Of a stretch of DNA of 64,000 nt, positions 1 through 12,152 are shown piece after piece. This DNA is from Apoda limacodes (lineage: Eukaryota > Arthropoda > Insecta > Lepidoptera > Limacodidae), in assembly GCA_946406115.1 (NCBI GenBank), contig OX291545.1, forward strand, positions 7,006,001 to 7,070,000, in the 5' to 3' direction. The notes under the pieces are model-generated. The model made no database searches. It saw nothing but the letters and a program-made list of their open reading frames with translations, and was not told the origin of the DNA. The position numbers and the translations under genes are program-made. Within the stretch, counting starts at the first letter, position 1, and each line of letters begins with the position of its first letter.

Positions 1-199
1 CTGATGCCGTGACACCACTATCTACGCGAAAAGAGCAAAAAGCTTAAAAGAATTAACAAACATAAAAAAGCTAGTTCCATTCTAGGACACCTGATTTTTT
101 ATTATGGCATGATGCCTGCTGAATATATCTCTATTATTTAGTACTGAAAGGCAGCAGCTACAAGATATGTACAAGTAAAATTAGTATCAAAAAACAAAA

Positions 200-600
200 A
201 TTATTCTATAAATGAAAGTTTTTTTTTCATGCCAGTTAGAAGGCAAACAAGTTTAAGGTCCGCCTGATGGTAAGCGGCCACCATAGCCTATGGAAGCTTG
301 TTACACCAGGGGTATCACTCGCGCGCTGCCGACTCTTCAAAGATCCAATAACTCCTTTCTTGAAGAACCCCCTACTGTAGTCCTTACAGAAAACCTTGGC
401 AGGGAGCTCATTCCACAACCCAAGCGTTTGCGGGGAGAAGTGCATAGTACTTGCCTACTTCCTGCTGATACCTTGTTTTTGTTACCAATATACTATAAAA
501 GTTAGTGTAATAATTGAATTTAATTCATGGCACCCCAAGTCACACAGTTCTAGTAACCCCTTTAGGACTGTTATTCCGTTTACAAGCTAAAGACTTGTAG
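200..600 (-). mobile_element. 3' end fragment of a LINE (copy 1 of 3)
   Basis: Read on the minus strand, 236-445 codes for a peptide containing LWNELPAKVF followed by FFKKGV. This resembles the extreme C-terminus that LINE ORF2 proteins carry (a WN-LP-VF block, then an FK-R/K-V block). The untranslated tail, read on the plus strand, contains CCTGATGGTAAGCGGCCACC, a sequence common in lepidopteran genomes. Related copies lie at 6470-6650 and 55586-55700. No reverse transcriptase remains here, so this is a 5'-truncated insertion. The clade cannot be fixed from so little protein. Confidence 0.6.
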
Positions 601-1754
601 TATATGAACGAACACAGTGCCTTACAAACAACAGTGTGACTACAATAGGGCATCATGTTGCCTTTTGGATACCTAAACCTATAAATGAGCATGGCTTAAT
701 CTATAAACATTACAATAAAATTATGTTAAAGTAGTTATCTTATTTTTATATGTCAATTTTTGTCTTGTGAGCTAGAAGTGAAATATATGGACGTAATATT
801 GAATGTTTAACAAAATATACGGTGACGTGTGAGATCATAACAAAGCCTTCCTGTGTGGTTGCGCCGCTCAACGTAAATTAACTTCTGCCATGAAGTCTAA
901 TATATGTAGACCCTCCTTCGAGTATTATGTACATAGATAGGTGCAGATTTTTTAGTATTACCACAGAATAGGGAACAGTACTAATGTATTACTTACAAGA
1001 ATGGACTTTAAATAACAAATTGGTTATTGGTTTAGTCTGAATTTACAATATTTAAAACATTTTTTTTAGCACAGTTTTTTAGTATAGTTTATGCTTTTCC
1101 TTTTCTGGGTTGTTCGGGTGGGTGGTATTTATTATATTATTATACTGGTAATTATCTAAGTTTACATATATATATATTTTCTAGTAGTATATTTTTATTC
1201 ATACACTGTTTGTGTTTTATGTATATTTATGTGTGTCTTTCTTCGTTCTTATGTATATATTTATATATGTACTAGTTGTTGCCAACGACTACGACCACTC
1301 CACTACGACCACTAAGAAAAAGTAGTATTTATTATTCAAGTATATGTATACATATGATTAAACAAGAATATAATTATAATGGCGCTAATGCCACTTATAC
1401 TATTAAATATCGCAGTAATCTAAAATATCTGAATTCTTTTACACGATTGACGGTATTTGACGCTTCTCATGGTCCGCCCTCTATGCTGCATAAACATAAA
1501 AAATAATAACTGACATGTGTTTGACTTTATTTGTAGTAGCTTACTGACTTATTTAAATTCCTTGCTAAGTGTTTCACTACATATTGTAAAGTTGTTAGCC
1601 GATTATCAAAGTATTGTATTATTACTTTAAATAGAACTTCTTGACAGCTCTTTTTGACATATATTAACATTGTTTACATTGTATTGATAATTCAAAAGTG
1701 TTTTCAGAAACATATTTGAATAAATATTGTTTGATTTGATTTGATTTCTTTTGT
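601..1754. other. AT-rich intergenic stretch
   Basis: No gene is supported. The ORF at 1276-1506 has no recognisable domain and low-complexity composition. Runs of TATATA occur near 1169 and 1255, and TTTGATTTGATTTGATT lies near 1730. Confidence 0.5.
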
Positions 1755-2033
1755 GAAAAAATCGCGCACGAAGGATTCCGTACCATTATCTACAAAAACG
1801 AAAAAACAAATCGCGTATGTTGTATGGGAGCCCTCTTAATTTTTTTTTCTGTTTTTTAGTATGTGTTGTTATAGCGGCATCAGAAATAAATCTTTTGTTA
1901 AAATTTCAACTGTCTAACTATAGCGGTTCATAAGATACAGCCTGGTGAAAGACGGAGGGACGGACGGACGGACGGACAGCGAAGCCTTAGTAATAGGGTT
2001 CCTAATTACCTTTCAGGTACGGAACCCTAAAAA
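1755..2033 (+). repeat. Dispersed lepidopteran repeat (GGTACGGAACCCTAAAAA family), copy 1
   Basis: It opens with a form of CGCGCACGAAGGATTCCGTACC. It contains AAATTTCAACTGTCTAACTA and GACGGACGGACGGAC, and ends GGTACGGAACCCTAAAAA. A second copy at 59869-60167 shares the middle block and the end. The family is widespread in Lepidoptera (established knowledge); its class is not clear from this copy. Confidence 0.7.
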
Positions 2034-2763
2034 TAAGTTATTCATATGAGTCCGTCCGTGTACGTACTTACAAAAATGATTACCTATAAATATTCAAAGT
2101 TCCGTTAATTTCAATTTGTATTTTGATAAAAAAAAACCAACAAATTAAATTCTCGGCGTTTTTGGTTCCACGAGATACTGATAAAAGCCATAAATTGCTT
2201 CATACAAAAAATCTCGGTACCTTTTCAAAAATAAGAAAAAGAGAATCTTATGAAATCAAAAACGCCATACTCCTTACATTTTTGTTCTTCTTAAAGTCAA
2301 AATATAATGTAAAATTTAGAGATTATGGCAAAATTCATTTTGTATAAAACGTAGACGTTTGCCGTTAAAATAGACACGGATTAGATATAAATTCAAGGAC
2401 AATATGATGCGCATTCCAGAAACCAATTTCCCCGTTAACTGTGTTTGAGCTCAATCAAGAATATCGAATTACTGTTCGAAGTCAGGATGCTAAATAGTTG
2501 CGGAGAGCTCGCAGAGAGCTATTTCGCAGTAACGTGAGTAGTTTAGGAATGTCACACTTTTGACAAACTCAATAAATATCTTTAAAAAGAAAACATTACT
2601 CTTATTGGAAAAATCACATAAAAATAATAATTTTGAAATTTCCTATAAAAGTGTATTTTGGAATGTGAATTTTAAACTGTTCAAATGGTACCGGGTGTAA
2701 GAATAAGACTGTGTTAAGATTTTTAGATTATTTTCATTTATGAACTGTGTCAATTATGTAACT
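2034..2763. other. AT-rich intergenic stretch
   Basis: No gene recognised. The lysine-rich ORF at 2123-2347 has no domain. The stretch near 2440-2500 (CTCAATCAAGAATATCGAATTAC) loosely resembles 41250-41300, possibly an old repeat. Confidence 0.45.
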
Positions 2764-3010
2764 CCCTCGCAGCCTAGTTAGTACTGTAGCCAGCTGTTGT
2801 GCAGAGTGTGTGGGTTCGATTCCCGCACTGGACAAACATTTATGTCATAATATAAACATCTGTGTTTGTCTTGAGGCTGGGTGTATTAGAGTGTGTAAAA
2901 AAAAGTAATATTTATGTAATTGTATCCGTTGTCTGGTAGCCATAACACAAGCTTTGCTTACTTTGGGGCTAGTCGGCGCTGTGTGTAATGTCCAAAAATA
3001 TTAATTATTG
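2764..3010 (+). mobile_element. tRNA-derived SINE
   Basis: The head has a Pol III B-box-like GGTTCGATTCC at 2813-2823, preceded by a decayed tRNA-like arm (TAGTTAGTACTGTAGCCAGC). The body ends with CACAAGCTTTGCTTACTTTGGGGCTAGTCGGCGCTGTGTGTAATGTCC-type sequence, followed by a TTATTTAT-rich tail. The same 3' block is present in inverted orientation at 31207-31285, so this is a mobile family and not a single tRNA gene. SINEs of this kind borrow the 3' end of a partner LINE for reverse transcription; the partner is not identifiable here. Confidence 0.75.
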
Positions 3011-3266
3011 TTATTTATATTTATTTATAGTAATAGTATTAATAAAAACAAAGTAATTTTTTTGTGAACTTGTGTTTTTATAATTTGTCTAAATTTCATC
3101 TCGTCAAATAAGAAACATTTAACTTTTTGTATGTATGTTCATTATTTATTTTATTACGACTAGTCATAAAAATATTTTTGATGGTTTGATTACAACGTTT
3201 TATTAAAAAAATATTTCTTAGTTTATTTCTTAAACAAAAAAAAACAGTAAAATTAAAAAGGACCTT

Positions 3267-3674
3267 ATTCTATTTCACACAGCACGGTGCATTCTATTTC
3301 ACACAGCACGGTGCATTCTATTTCACACAGCACGGTGCATTCTATTTCACACAGCACGGTGCATTCTATTTCACACAGCACGGTGCATTCTATTTCACAC
3401 AGCACGGTGCATTCTATTTCACACAGCACGGTGCATTCTATTTCACACAGCACGGTGCATTCTATTTCACACAGCACGGTGCATTCTATTTCACACAGCA
3501 CGGTGCATTCTATTTCACACAGCACGGTGCATTCTATTTCACACAGCACGGTGCATTCTATTTCACACAGCACGGTGCATTCTATTTCACACAGCACGGT
3601 GCATTCTATTTCACACAGCACGGTGCATTCTATTTCACACAGCACGGTGCATTCTATTTCACACAGCACGGTGC
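3267..3674. repeat. 24-bp minisatellite, 17 tandem copies
   Basis: The unit begins ATTCTATTTCACACAGCACG and ends GTGC. It repeats 17 times (408 bp) with almost no variation. Because 24 is a multiple of three and the unit has no stop in some frames, both strands show long artificial ORFs (SISHSTVH and ECTVLCEI repeats). Every unit contains the imperfect palindrome GCACGGTGC. Confidence 0.95.
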
Positions 3675-5450
3675 ATTATGTAATTCTGTTCCTAAATATA
3701 TATATAGGTATCATCACGGTCACCACATGCAACCCGATTTGTTACGTATTTTGCGGAAAAAAAGTATTATAATTAACTAAATAAGAGTTTCTTCCGTTCC
3801 AACCATTAAAAAGAAATGTTTTTCCATGAATTCCCAAAGCCGAAATAAACCCGTAAAAACTCGAAAGACACGTTTTCTTCATAAAAATGATAAAAATTTA
3901 AAACTGGCTGCTTCAAGCGATTACTTTTTTTAAGAACCAGGATTGAACGTGTTTGAACTTTTGAAATAAAATATTTACTCTGCTTACATTTTTGCTGGTT
4001 ATTCTTCAATATACTTTTAATTACTTTAATATTTTAAATTACGAAGTAAATTGATAGTTTAAAATGTCAATGTCTAATAAATCCAACGCCAACAAAGCTT
4101 CCCGACTTTAGAATGTAAGTACCTTTAAGCAAAAATCTTTGTTATCTGGCCTATACTCATTTCTAATTATCCAAGGTATTGCGTCGCCCAGTAGGCGGTT
4201 ACATTTCCTAATTGACCGAGGTTGAAGGAAGACCTTTTGCGAATTCATGATGAGATCTCAAAGGCAGTTGCTACTCGACAACGAATAAACTTAGTATATC
4301 AACGTCTTATATACCTTAAATGTAGTCAAAATTATTTAAAGCGAGAACGGCACTCACACTGAAAAGGAGATGTTAGAGAGAGGATTTTCTCCTATCCATT
4401 CTTAAAAGTATAAATGCAAATGTGAGTTTCTTTATTTGTTTGTTTGTCCTTTAAGTCACAACGGAGTATACAATGGAGCTGAAATATAACAGGAATAGAC
4501 GGAGAAGGTAAATGATACTTTTTATCTTCGAAAATTCAAAATTTACCACAGGAAACTGAAAAAAATTAATGGATAGAATTTTTCGCCAGAACTTATTACA
4601 GTCACTTTATGAAATTCAAAAATATTTTTCAAAATAACATTCGATATTCGAATATTCATTGAAAGATCACTATAGTGCAAAAGTTTCAGGGTGGACAATC
4701 TATGTATCTATTTAGCCTAAAAAATTCAAAAATAATATTACAGTTAAATCACATAATAATCATTGGTAAAAGAAAAAAAAATAACTATTCGCTAAAAAAG
4801 CCTGCTTCGATTCCATATTCTTTATACCGACAAAGCAAAATCGATAACCTTTTTAGGCTTCTTTTGGGATGGAATATAAGTTATTTGAAGGCTCGCGGGA
4901 CAATGTAATTTAAGATTATAAGAAAACGGGATAAGCAATATTATTATACGTTTTGGTGAGTTTTTTACTATCGTAAGTTTACAATATGGTTGGTTTACTT
5001 GACCCATGTTTTATACGTCCATTGTACTAAAATTGATGAGAATTCAGACTTTGCTGATTTTCCTATGTGTTAATGTAAGCATATGAATAAAATAAAATGT
5101 ACAAGAAATTATCGCTATTTTGACATAACATATTTCTTTTCTACATGTGTGTGTTGTTTATTAACAGTATCTATCTATGAACTTAAACCTGTAAAACAAA
5201 GTAAGGTAAAGATTTCTGAAAATGAGAAAAAAGACATACAAATACAAAACAACTACTGACAAACATACAAAAAATATACGACTGACTGTAAAACAAACAG
5301 ATATAGAGACAGATAGAGAAACATTAAAAGATCAGGCAGACAAACAGACACTGACACATATGACAGACAGGAAGACAGATATATAGTATGGAATACATTG
5401 TTACATGGGTAGGCACGGTTTTGTAAAGTTTTATAAAAGTAACTATAAAT
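3675..5450. other. AT-rich intergenic stretch
   Basis: No gene supported. ORFs at 3806-4009 and 4675-5007 are lysine/asparagine-rich and lack domains. Short GACAGA/CAGACA-rich DNA lies at 5310-5390. Confidence 0.5.
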
Positions 5451-5451
5451 A

Positions 5452-5665
5452 TTCATCATCATATCAGCCCATTGACGTCGATTCTGCCATGACCACAATA
5501 TCGTCGGCAAACCGAGGGTGGGTAATGTACTCGCCATTGATGTCAAAACCGTCCCAGTCCAGAAGCTTAAAGACATCTTCCAACGCATTTCTGAAGAGTT
5601 TCGGAGATATAACATCTCCCTGTATCACACCTCTCTGCAGTGGGATCGGTTTTGAACGGTTATCG
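5452..5665 (-). mobile_element. RTE-type LINE fragment with internal deletion
   Basis: The minus strand codes GDVISPKLFRNALEDVFKLL, then EYITHPRFADDIVVMAES. This is the reverse-transcriptase palm region including the catalytic FADD box, and nearly matches the RTE copy at 32103-32372. At about 5482 the RT sequence joins directly to CAGCCCATTGACGTC, which in the longer copy (31515-31535) is the far 3' end. Roughly 700 bp between RT and 3' end is therefore missing. Confidence 0.75.
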
Positions 5666-5810
5666 TACAAGCAACAAAAAAATAGATATTCACAAACAAT
5701 AATTAAAATTAAAGATCGCAACTTATGTTATTAGACAGTCCCTGGAGACCGAGCATTGCATCTATTGTCAAGTAGCTTTAGTTTTGCCGATGTCAATAGA
5801 AGAGTCATTT

Positions 5811-5960
5811 TTTTAACTTTATTAGTGACTGAAAACATGGATGAAACGACGTTTTCTAAAAATGGAAACTAACTAGATCGATATATCGCCCCCGAAACCC
5901 CTGCATACTTAATTTTATAAAAATCATCGAAGCCGTTTGCGAGATTCAGATTGAGATAAT
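5811..5960 (-). repeat. Dispersed repeat, related to 42357-42500
   Basis: On the minus strand it reads CTGAATCTCGCAAACGGCTTC, later GTATGCAGGGG and CGATCTAGTTAG. The plus-strand stretch at 42357-42500 shows the same order of blocks (CTGAATCTCGGAAACGGCTC, GTATGCAGGGGG, CGATCTAGCTAG). No coding capacity is visible. Confidence 0.6.
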
Positions 5961-6469
5961 TCTCATTTAAAGGTATTAGATTAAGTTATCATGCTTTTAA
6001 AAGTGGTTTTCTAAATAATTTGATAATTCAAAGTCTAATTTGTAACTACAAAATGGGTACGTAATGTAAATACAAATCACCTATTTACATACAACTGTCA
6101 GCGTCAAGCTAAAAATAAAATTTTGTAAAATTTCATTTGTTACTGACCTAATTGGGTTTAGAAAAATCTAGGCCAAAAAGGTACAAAACGAAACTGCTGA
6201 ATTAATTTAGGGAAAATTTAACTTTATAATGACTTGGTATTACTATTTTGTTTTTTTTTTGTTTATGGGTATTTTTATATATAAAAGGTTAGTAAGTTAA
6301 TAAGTTAACTAACAAGGTTTTTATTGTTTAATTTCTTGGTTTTAAAGTTGAACATTATTGTTATGTTAGCTAAACTCTTTGAGTATTTCCAATGGTTTCA
6401 GGCTAAACCTAACCACGCTTTACCTACTGTCTCTCAGTTAATTCCCATTCAAAAGGTATCAGGTCAAGG
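5961..6469. other. AT-rich intergenic stretch
   Basis: Nothing recognisable beyond short A/T tracts and TAGTAAGTTAATAAGTTAACTAAC near 6290. Confidence 0.45.
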
Positions 6470-6650
6470 TTTTCTCTAAGGAATAAACTATGGGGTTCTT
6501 CAAGAAACAAGTTATTAGATTTCTTAAGGGTCGGTAACGCGCGAGTGATAAAACCCTGGTGTTGCAAGCGTCCATAGGCTACAGTGGCCGCTTACTATCA
6601 GGCAGACCGTGAGCTTGTTTGCCACCTTGCTGCTATAAAAACAGCTACAG
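6470..6650 (+). mobile_element. 3' end fragment of a LINE (copy 2 of 3)
   Basis: This is the reverse complement of the tail at 200-600. Shared blocks are TTTCTTGAAGAACCCC, ACTCGCGCG, AGCCTATGG and AGTAAGCGGCCAC when read on the minus strand. Only the ORF2 C-terminus and tail remain. Confidence 0.6.
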
Positions 6651-8407
6651 TTATTTGGTTAACATAAAAAAAATAACTTGAATTATTTATGAACAGTTAT
6701 TAGGTTACTTTATAGCATTTATCTAGCTACCAGTGTCGCAAAACGATGTATGAACTGTCAGTGACAAAGATAATATCACAAGTAGAAAACTTTTGTTCCG
6801 TACAGTAACAGTAGGAACAACAAACGATGGAAGTAAGTCTAGAAAAGCATAATTCAGCCTACTTTGATTTTTATTTGTTATTCAAATCAAATAAGGCCAA
6901 CCTGATTTCCTTGATGAGCTCTGAAAATTATATTTCATGTTGTACGTTATACGTTATAGTCGCATGCGCGTTAAACGGGATTTTTTTCACTGTCCTATTT
7001 AAAACAAGTTGAATGCGCATCACTTAGAAAGTTTGATATATTTTTAAGTAGCCGTAGTACGGATGAAGTCGCGGTAAAATTGTATCTATTGATCTATTCC
7101 TTGGTGAACAGGCTAAGCACTTGTTAACGAATTTTAGGCATTTAACTAGTCTTAGGCTGGTTTCCTCTTTAATATCTATTAGTAATATATAGCCCTTTGT
7201 GACTTATAAAAAAATAAGATTTAGGTCTAAGTGTGTGAGCTAACAGAAGACTGAGTGCGATACAGAGGGATGTTTGACAAAAAAAATCTGTTCTGCTGAT
7301 TAAAATAAAAGTTCTTTTAGTATAAATAATCTTTAACTTTCTATTGACCTTGAACTTTAAATTTGGCGATAATGTTTTTTATTACGTATATTTCACTAAC
7401 AAATACCAATATATTATTTATTAATCACATTTTTTTTTAATTCCCTCATCTTCCCTATTAAAGCAACTTGATTGCGTTGCACAGGAGGGATTCACACACT
7501 TACAGTTTATGAATAAATTGGCCATTCGGACGGCTTATATCCTATATTTGGTACGGAACTCTTAATTTCTGAAGTCCAACACGCACTTAAACGGTTTTTT
7601 AGTAAATTTTTTGGTATTGTACAGGATAACAGCAAACTGTAATGAGTTTACTGAATTTATTTACAACGAAACAAAAAGTAGTCCTTTTTTAGGAGTCTGG
7701 CTAGAAAATAATAAAAGCCAAAACAAACCTATAAACAAATATTTCACTAGGTTAGATATTATATATATATATAAATACTGGTAATTTTTTTTTACAACTA
7801 CAAATTCCGTTTCTTTATGATGCAATGTAGGTACATACAACGCTTTTTGTCAAATCAGAATCTGTAGTCTATTTTTTTTTGTTTTCTAGCACTTTCTTTC
7901 TTGTACGTTGTATAATATTTGCGTATTATTTCCATACAAACTGAAAGAGAAACGGCAATTTGTGGCTGTTACAGATAAAAAATATTTGTTTGATATATCA
8001 CAAAAGACAATTGCCAAGAGAAAATATTACGACCTAACAAGGCGACACTCACCCCCTTCATTGTTATTGAATTTTGCAAACATATGCCATATATAAGTTA
8101 TAAAACTGGGATAATACTTGTGATCAGGAAAGTTATGGATGTGTACTAATTTTATTCATACAGTAGTCGTTTTAATATCCCGCAACGTCGAAAAGTCATA
8201 GCGCCGCGACAAAATGTATGTCTGGTCGGACAGCACACGATTTGCCATATATATGTAACAATATTATGGTCGTTGGGACTCAACGTTATCCAAAAAATAA
8301 TTGCTATATGAAGCTAATACATGAAACCTGAGGATTGATACTAGCTAAAGCCCAGGTTGTTATTCTATTTTTATTTTTTATTTTTTTTGTGAGAAATTAA
8401 AATTTGT
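6651..8407. other. AT-rich intergenic stretch
   Basis: No gene supported. Short ORFs at 6827-7012 and 7908-8096 have no recognisable domain. The stretch 8340-8407 (TTATTTTTTATTTTTTTTGTG, then AGAAATTAAAATTTGTATG) recurs inverted at 9743-9795, just inside the palindrome spacer. Confidence 0.5.
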
Positions 8408-9725
8408 ATGTCTCTTATGAGGTTTCAAGTAAATATTAATTTGTTTTCAGGATTTTGGTAAACAACAGATAATAGGAATTTGGCTTAATATCATGTCTAA
8501 AATTTCAAACTTTTGATCAGTAATTATAAAAAATAAGTAGGTACATAATTTATTCTAAAGGAGCATGCCACGTGCCACGAATCGCTATGTCAAAGCTACA
8601 CATACCTAACTTCATAATAATCTCATTATCATATTAATTTTTAATGAATTTCTAATATTAGAAAATAGTTACAATAAAATAGAAATATTAATTCTCTATT
8701 TATTGTCGGACGGAGAAAACTACTATAGGAAAGGACTACAAGATACTTTGTATTTACTTAAATGATTTAATATTTTTATTTTGTTTTTACCTAAATTTTT
8801 GTCAACTACCAGTGACTTATAAAATCCTAGTACATCAAGCAATTGAGCTATCGAGGCACAACTCTATAAAAATCCCAACTACATCTTTGCTATGGAAATA
8901 CGCTCGTTACGAACGTCACAAGTGTCTTATAAAGTCTTAGCTCGAGGTTAATCTTTTGACTGTATCTTTGCTATGAAAGTATTTATTTATACTCAAATTT
9001 CAAGTAATTTGAAAACAAAAAGTTTTAGCAATTAAGGTTGAATATTCCTCTAATCATAATAAACTTTCTGTTAAGAATTACTATTACAATAAATGAAGAC
9101 GTTCGTTCCAAATAACTTGACTTGACGCGCAACAAGTGCCTTATTTCAACGTTGTAAAAATAAAAATTGCTTAGTTGGTGCGTCAAGTTATTTGGAACGA
9201 ACGCATTTGTCGTCCTTTAATAAAGCAATTTCTATTACTGACACAATCTAAAAAGCTATGAAACCTGACAGATAAAAATAGAAAACTCTTCTTAGGGTTC
9301 CACATTAAAACTGTTGAATCCAAATTTTTATGGAAAGAGATCAATATTATTTTTATTACAAATTATGAAATCAAGCGGCTGAAACTTTTCGGTATCCAAC
9401 TTCAAGAAAAACTTTTAGCCGACGCTGTCTCCCATAATCTCATTTGTTTTGTTTTTGCGCCATTGTGAAAATGATTATACTAGCTTATTATAATATTAGC
9501 TTCAAACTTCCAGTGATTGTAGAGAACACACATTATATTTAACTAAAATTAAAAATGAAATCTAAGGAAAATAATCGAGATTATTTAGAAAAACAGTTTT
9601 CCGACTTCTGAAATTAAAATTGTATTACGAGTAAGTTAAAACTAGATAACGCTAGAAAACAATCGTACATAGTTCTTTTAGGCGTAGACGATGGTAAATG
9701 GTGTGGTGATCCGGAACCCTCAAAG
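8408..9725 (+). repeat. Left arm of 1,318-bp inverted repeat
   Basis: This arm is the reverse complement of 10264-11581 over its whole length, with only scattered single-base differences (for example near 8420, 9181 and 9295). Arm lengths are equal. No ORF of note lies in it. It contains a small TIR element at 9100-9203. Confidence 0.92.
9100..9203. mobile_element. 104-bp MITE-like element
   Basis: The ends are inverted copies of each other: CGTTCGTTCCAAATAACTTGAC at the left and its complement at the right (about 22 bp), enclosing a short AT-rich core. The same element is mirrored at 10786-10889, so it was present before the large palindrome formed. No clear target duplication was identified. 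Confidence 0.6.
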
Positions 9726-10263
9726 AACCCATGAACCGGTTCATACAAATTTTAATTTCTCACAAAAAAAAACAATATAATAAATAAAAAATAACAATAA
9801 TATATAGAATTGAAGTTTGCATGAACTGGGCATTTTGGACTTTGAATAGTCAAATCCTCAAGTTTGACGGATTTCAAACTTCGACTTTAACCTTTACTAT
9901 ATTTATTATGTAACTGATCATTTCTTTCGACCTGAGTTCTGAGATTTTAATTTTCTTCGCTATGTTGTATTAATAGAGTTATCCTTGGCTTAATATGTCC
10001 TCACAACTCAATATAAAAAAATAATTAATGGTGTATTAATATTTTTCTTTTTTACAGGTAAGTATATCTACGAAAATAATCTGGCTTCAAATGCGATTGT
10101 AGAGAAAGTAAGTTTCAAACTTGTTACAGCATGGCGATTTAACTATATGTAAGCATATTGTTTGGAATAAATGTCACAGTTGTAGACATAACTAAGGCTA
10201 AATCTATTTGTACTGGACCGGCAAGTTTTATAACAAAACGACCAAGTAGGAGTCGGGCTCGTA
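9726..10263. other. Spacer of the large inverted repeat
   Basis: This is 538 bp of AT-rich DNA between the arms. Its left edge (9743-9795) carries CATACAAATTTTAATTTCTC plus an AATAAATAAAAAATAACAATA tract, the inverse of DNA just outside the left arm (about 8345-8411). No gene is visible. Confidence 0.7.
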
Positions 10264-11581
10264 CTTTGAGGGTTCCGGATCACCACACCATTTACCATCG
10301 TCTACGCCTAAAAGAACTATGTACGATTGTTTTCTAGCGTTATCTAGTTTTAACTTACTCGTAATACAATTTTAATTTCAGAAGTCGGAAAACTGTTTTT
10401 CTAAATAATCTCGATTATTTTCCTTAGATTTCATTTTTAATTTTAGTTAAATATAATGTGTGTTCTCTACAATCACTGGAAGTTTGAAGCTAATATTATA
10501 ATAAGCTAGTATAATCATTTTCACAATGGCGCAAAAACAAAACAAATGAGATTATGGGAGACAGCGTCGGCTAAAAGTTTTTCTTGAAGTTGGATACCGA
10601 AAAGTTTCAGCCGCTTGATTTCATAATTTGTAATAAAAATAATATTGATCTCTTTCCATAAAAATTTGGATTCAACAGTTTTAATGTGGAACCCTAAGAG
10701 GAGTTTTCTATTTTTATCTGTCAGGTTTCATAGCTTTTTAGATTGTGTCAGTAATAGAAATTGCTTTATTAAAGGACGACAAATGCGTTCGTTCCAAATA
10801 ACTTGACGGACCAACTAAGCAATTTTTATTTTTACAACGTTGAAATAAGGCACTTGTTGCGCGTCAAGTCAAGTTATTTGGAACGAACGTCTTCATTTAT
10901 TGTAATAGTAATTCTTAACAGAAAGTTTATTATGATTAGAGGAATATTCAACCTTAATTGCTAAAACTTTTTGTTTTCAAATTACTTGAAATTTGAGTAT
11001 AAATAAATACTTTCATAGCAAAGATACAGTCAAAAGATTAACCTCGAGCTAAGACTTTATAAGACACTTGTGACGTTCGTAACGAGCGTATTTCCATAGC
11101 AAAGATGTAGTTGGGATTTTTATAGAGTTGTGCCTCGATAGCTCAATTGCTTGATGTACTAGGATTTTATAAGTCACTGGTAGTTGACAAAAATTTAGGT
11201 AAAAACAAAATAAAAATATTAAATCATTTAAGTAAATACAAAGTATCTTGTAGTCCTTTCCTATAGTAGTTTTCTCCGTCCGACAATAAATAGAGAATTA
11301 ATATTTCTATTTTATTGTAACTATTTTCTAATATTAGAAATTCATTAAAAATTAATATGATAATGAGATTATTATGAAGTTAGGTATGTGTAGCTTTGAC
11401 ATAGCGATTCGTGGCACGTGGCATGCTCCTTTAGAATAAATTATGTACCTACTTATTTTTTATAATTACTGATCAAAAGTTTGAAATTTTAGACATGATA
11501 TTAAGCCAAATTCCTATTATCTGTTGTTTACCAAAATCCTGAAAACAAATTAATATTTACTTGAAACCTTATAAGAGACAT
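10264..11581 (-). repeat. Right arm of 1,318-bp inverted repeat
   Basis: It begins CTTTGAGGGTTCCGG, pairing with CCGGAACCCTCAAAG at the inner end of the left arm, and ends GAGACAT, pairing with ATGTCTC at 8408. The MITE copy is at 10786-10889. Confidence 0.92.
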
Positions 11582-12048
11582 TTGTATAAAAAAACTTATA
11601 ACTTTTAACCTATATTAATTGTCACAAATAAATATTGGACTTTTTTCGCGCTACGAGGCGCTGCGAATTATATTATTTCAATACCTATTTTAAAGGTTCA
11701 TCTTATTAATCTCACTTTCATACTTATTATAAATTATTTAATTATATTGGAAAATAGTTGCGTTAAGATTAAAATAAAAAAGTCAAAATCGATATATTTG
11801 TTAATATTTTTGTTTATTGTTCAGTGTATTATGCAAGTGTTGAAAGTGCAAATAAATTGGTAGTTTAAAATGTCGTATCCAGAAAGTAAATAGCTATTTT
11901 GTAATACAAATGCTTTGTACAATAAAATTCTTGAACATGTGGTTAATTTACCAAAAAGAAAACAAAGTAGTTTTATGTTGTTACAAATTATTAGTAAAAT
12001 CAATGAAGGTTCTTATTGCTATATATTTCGAGAATACAAACTTTTCTG
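11582..12048. other. AT-rich intergenic stretch
   Basis: No gene supported. The ORFs here (11821-12003 and the start of 11910-12383) have no recognised domain, and the latter runs into the minisatellite and the TA run. Confidence 0.45.
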
Positions 12049-12152
12049 AACATGCTCGTACAACATGCTCGTACAACATGCTCGTACAACATGCTCGTAC
12101 AACATGCTCGTACAACATGCTCGTACAACATGCTCGTACAACATGCTCGTAC
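12049..12152. repeat. 13-bp minisatellite, 8 copies
   Basis: Eight head-to-tail copies of AACATGCTCGTAC (104 bp). The unit is not a multiple of three, so peptide repeats in all three frames are artefacts. Confidence 0.95.

Noticed and set aside
2780..2830. Possible tRNA gene
   Set aside because: Only the B-box region is good, the arms do not pair as a tRNA, and the sequence continues into a SINE body that recurs elsewhere.
3265..3772. Long ORFs on both strands encoding SISHSTVH or ECTVLCEI repeats
   Set aside because: Produced by a 24-bp minisatellite whose unit is a multiple of three without stops in these frames.
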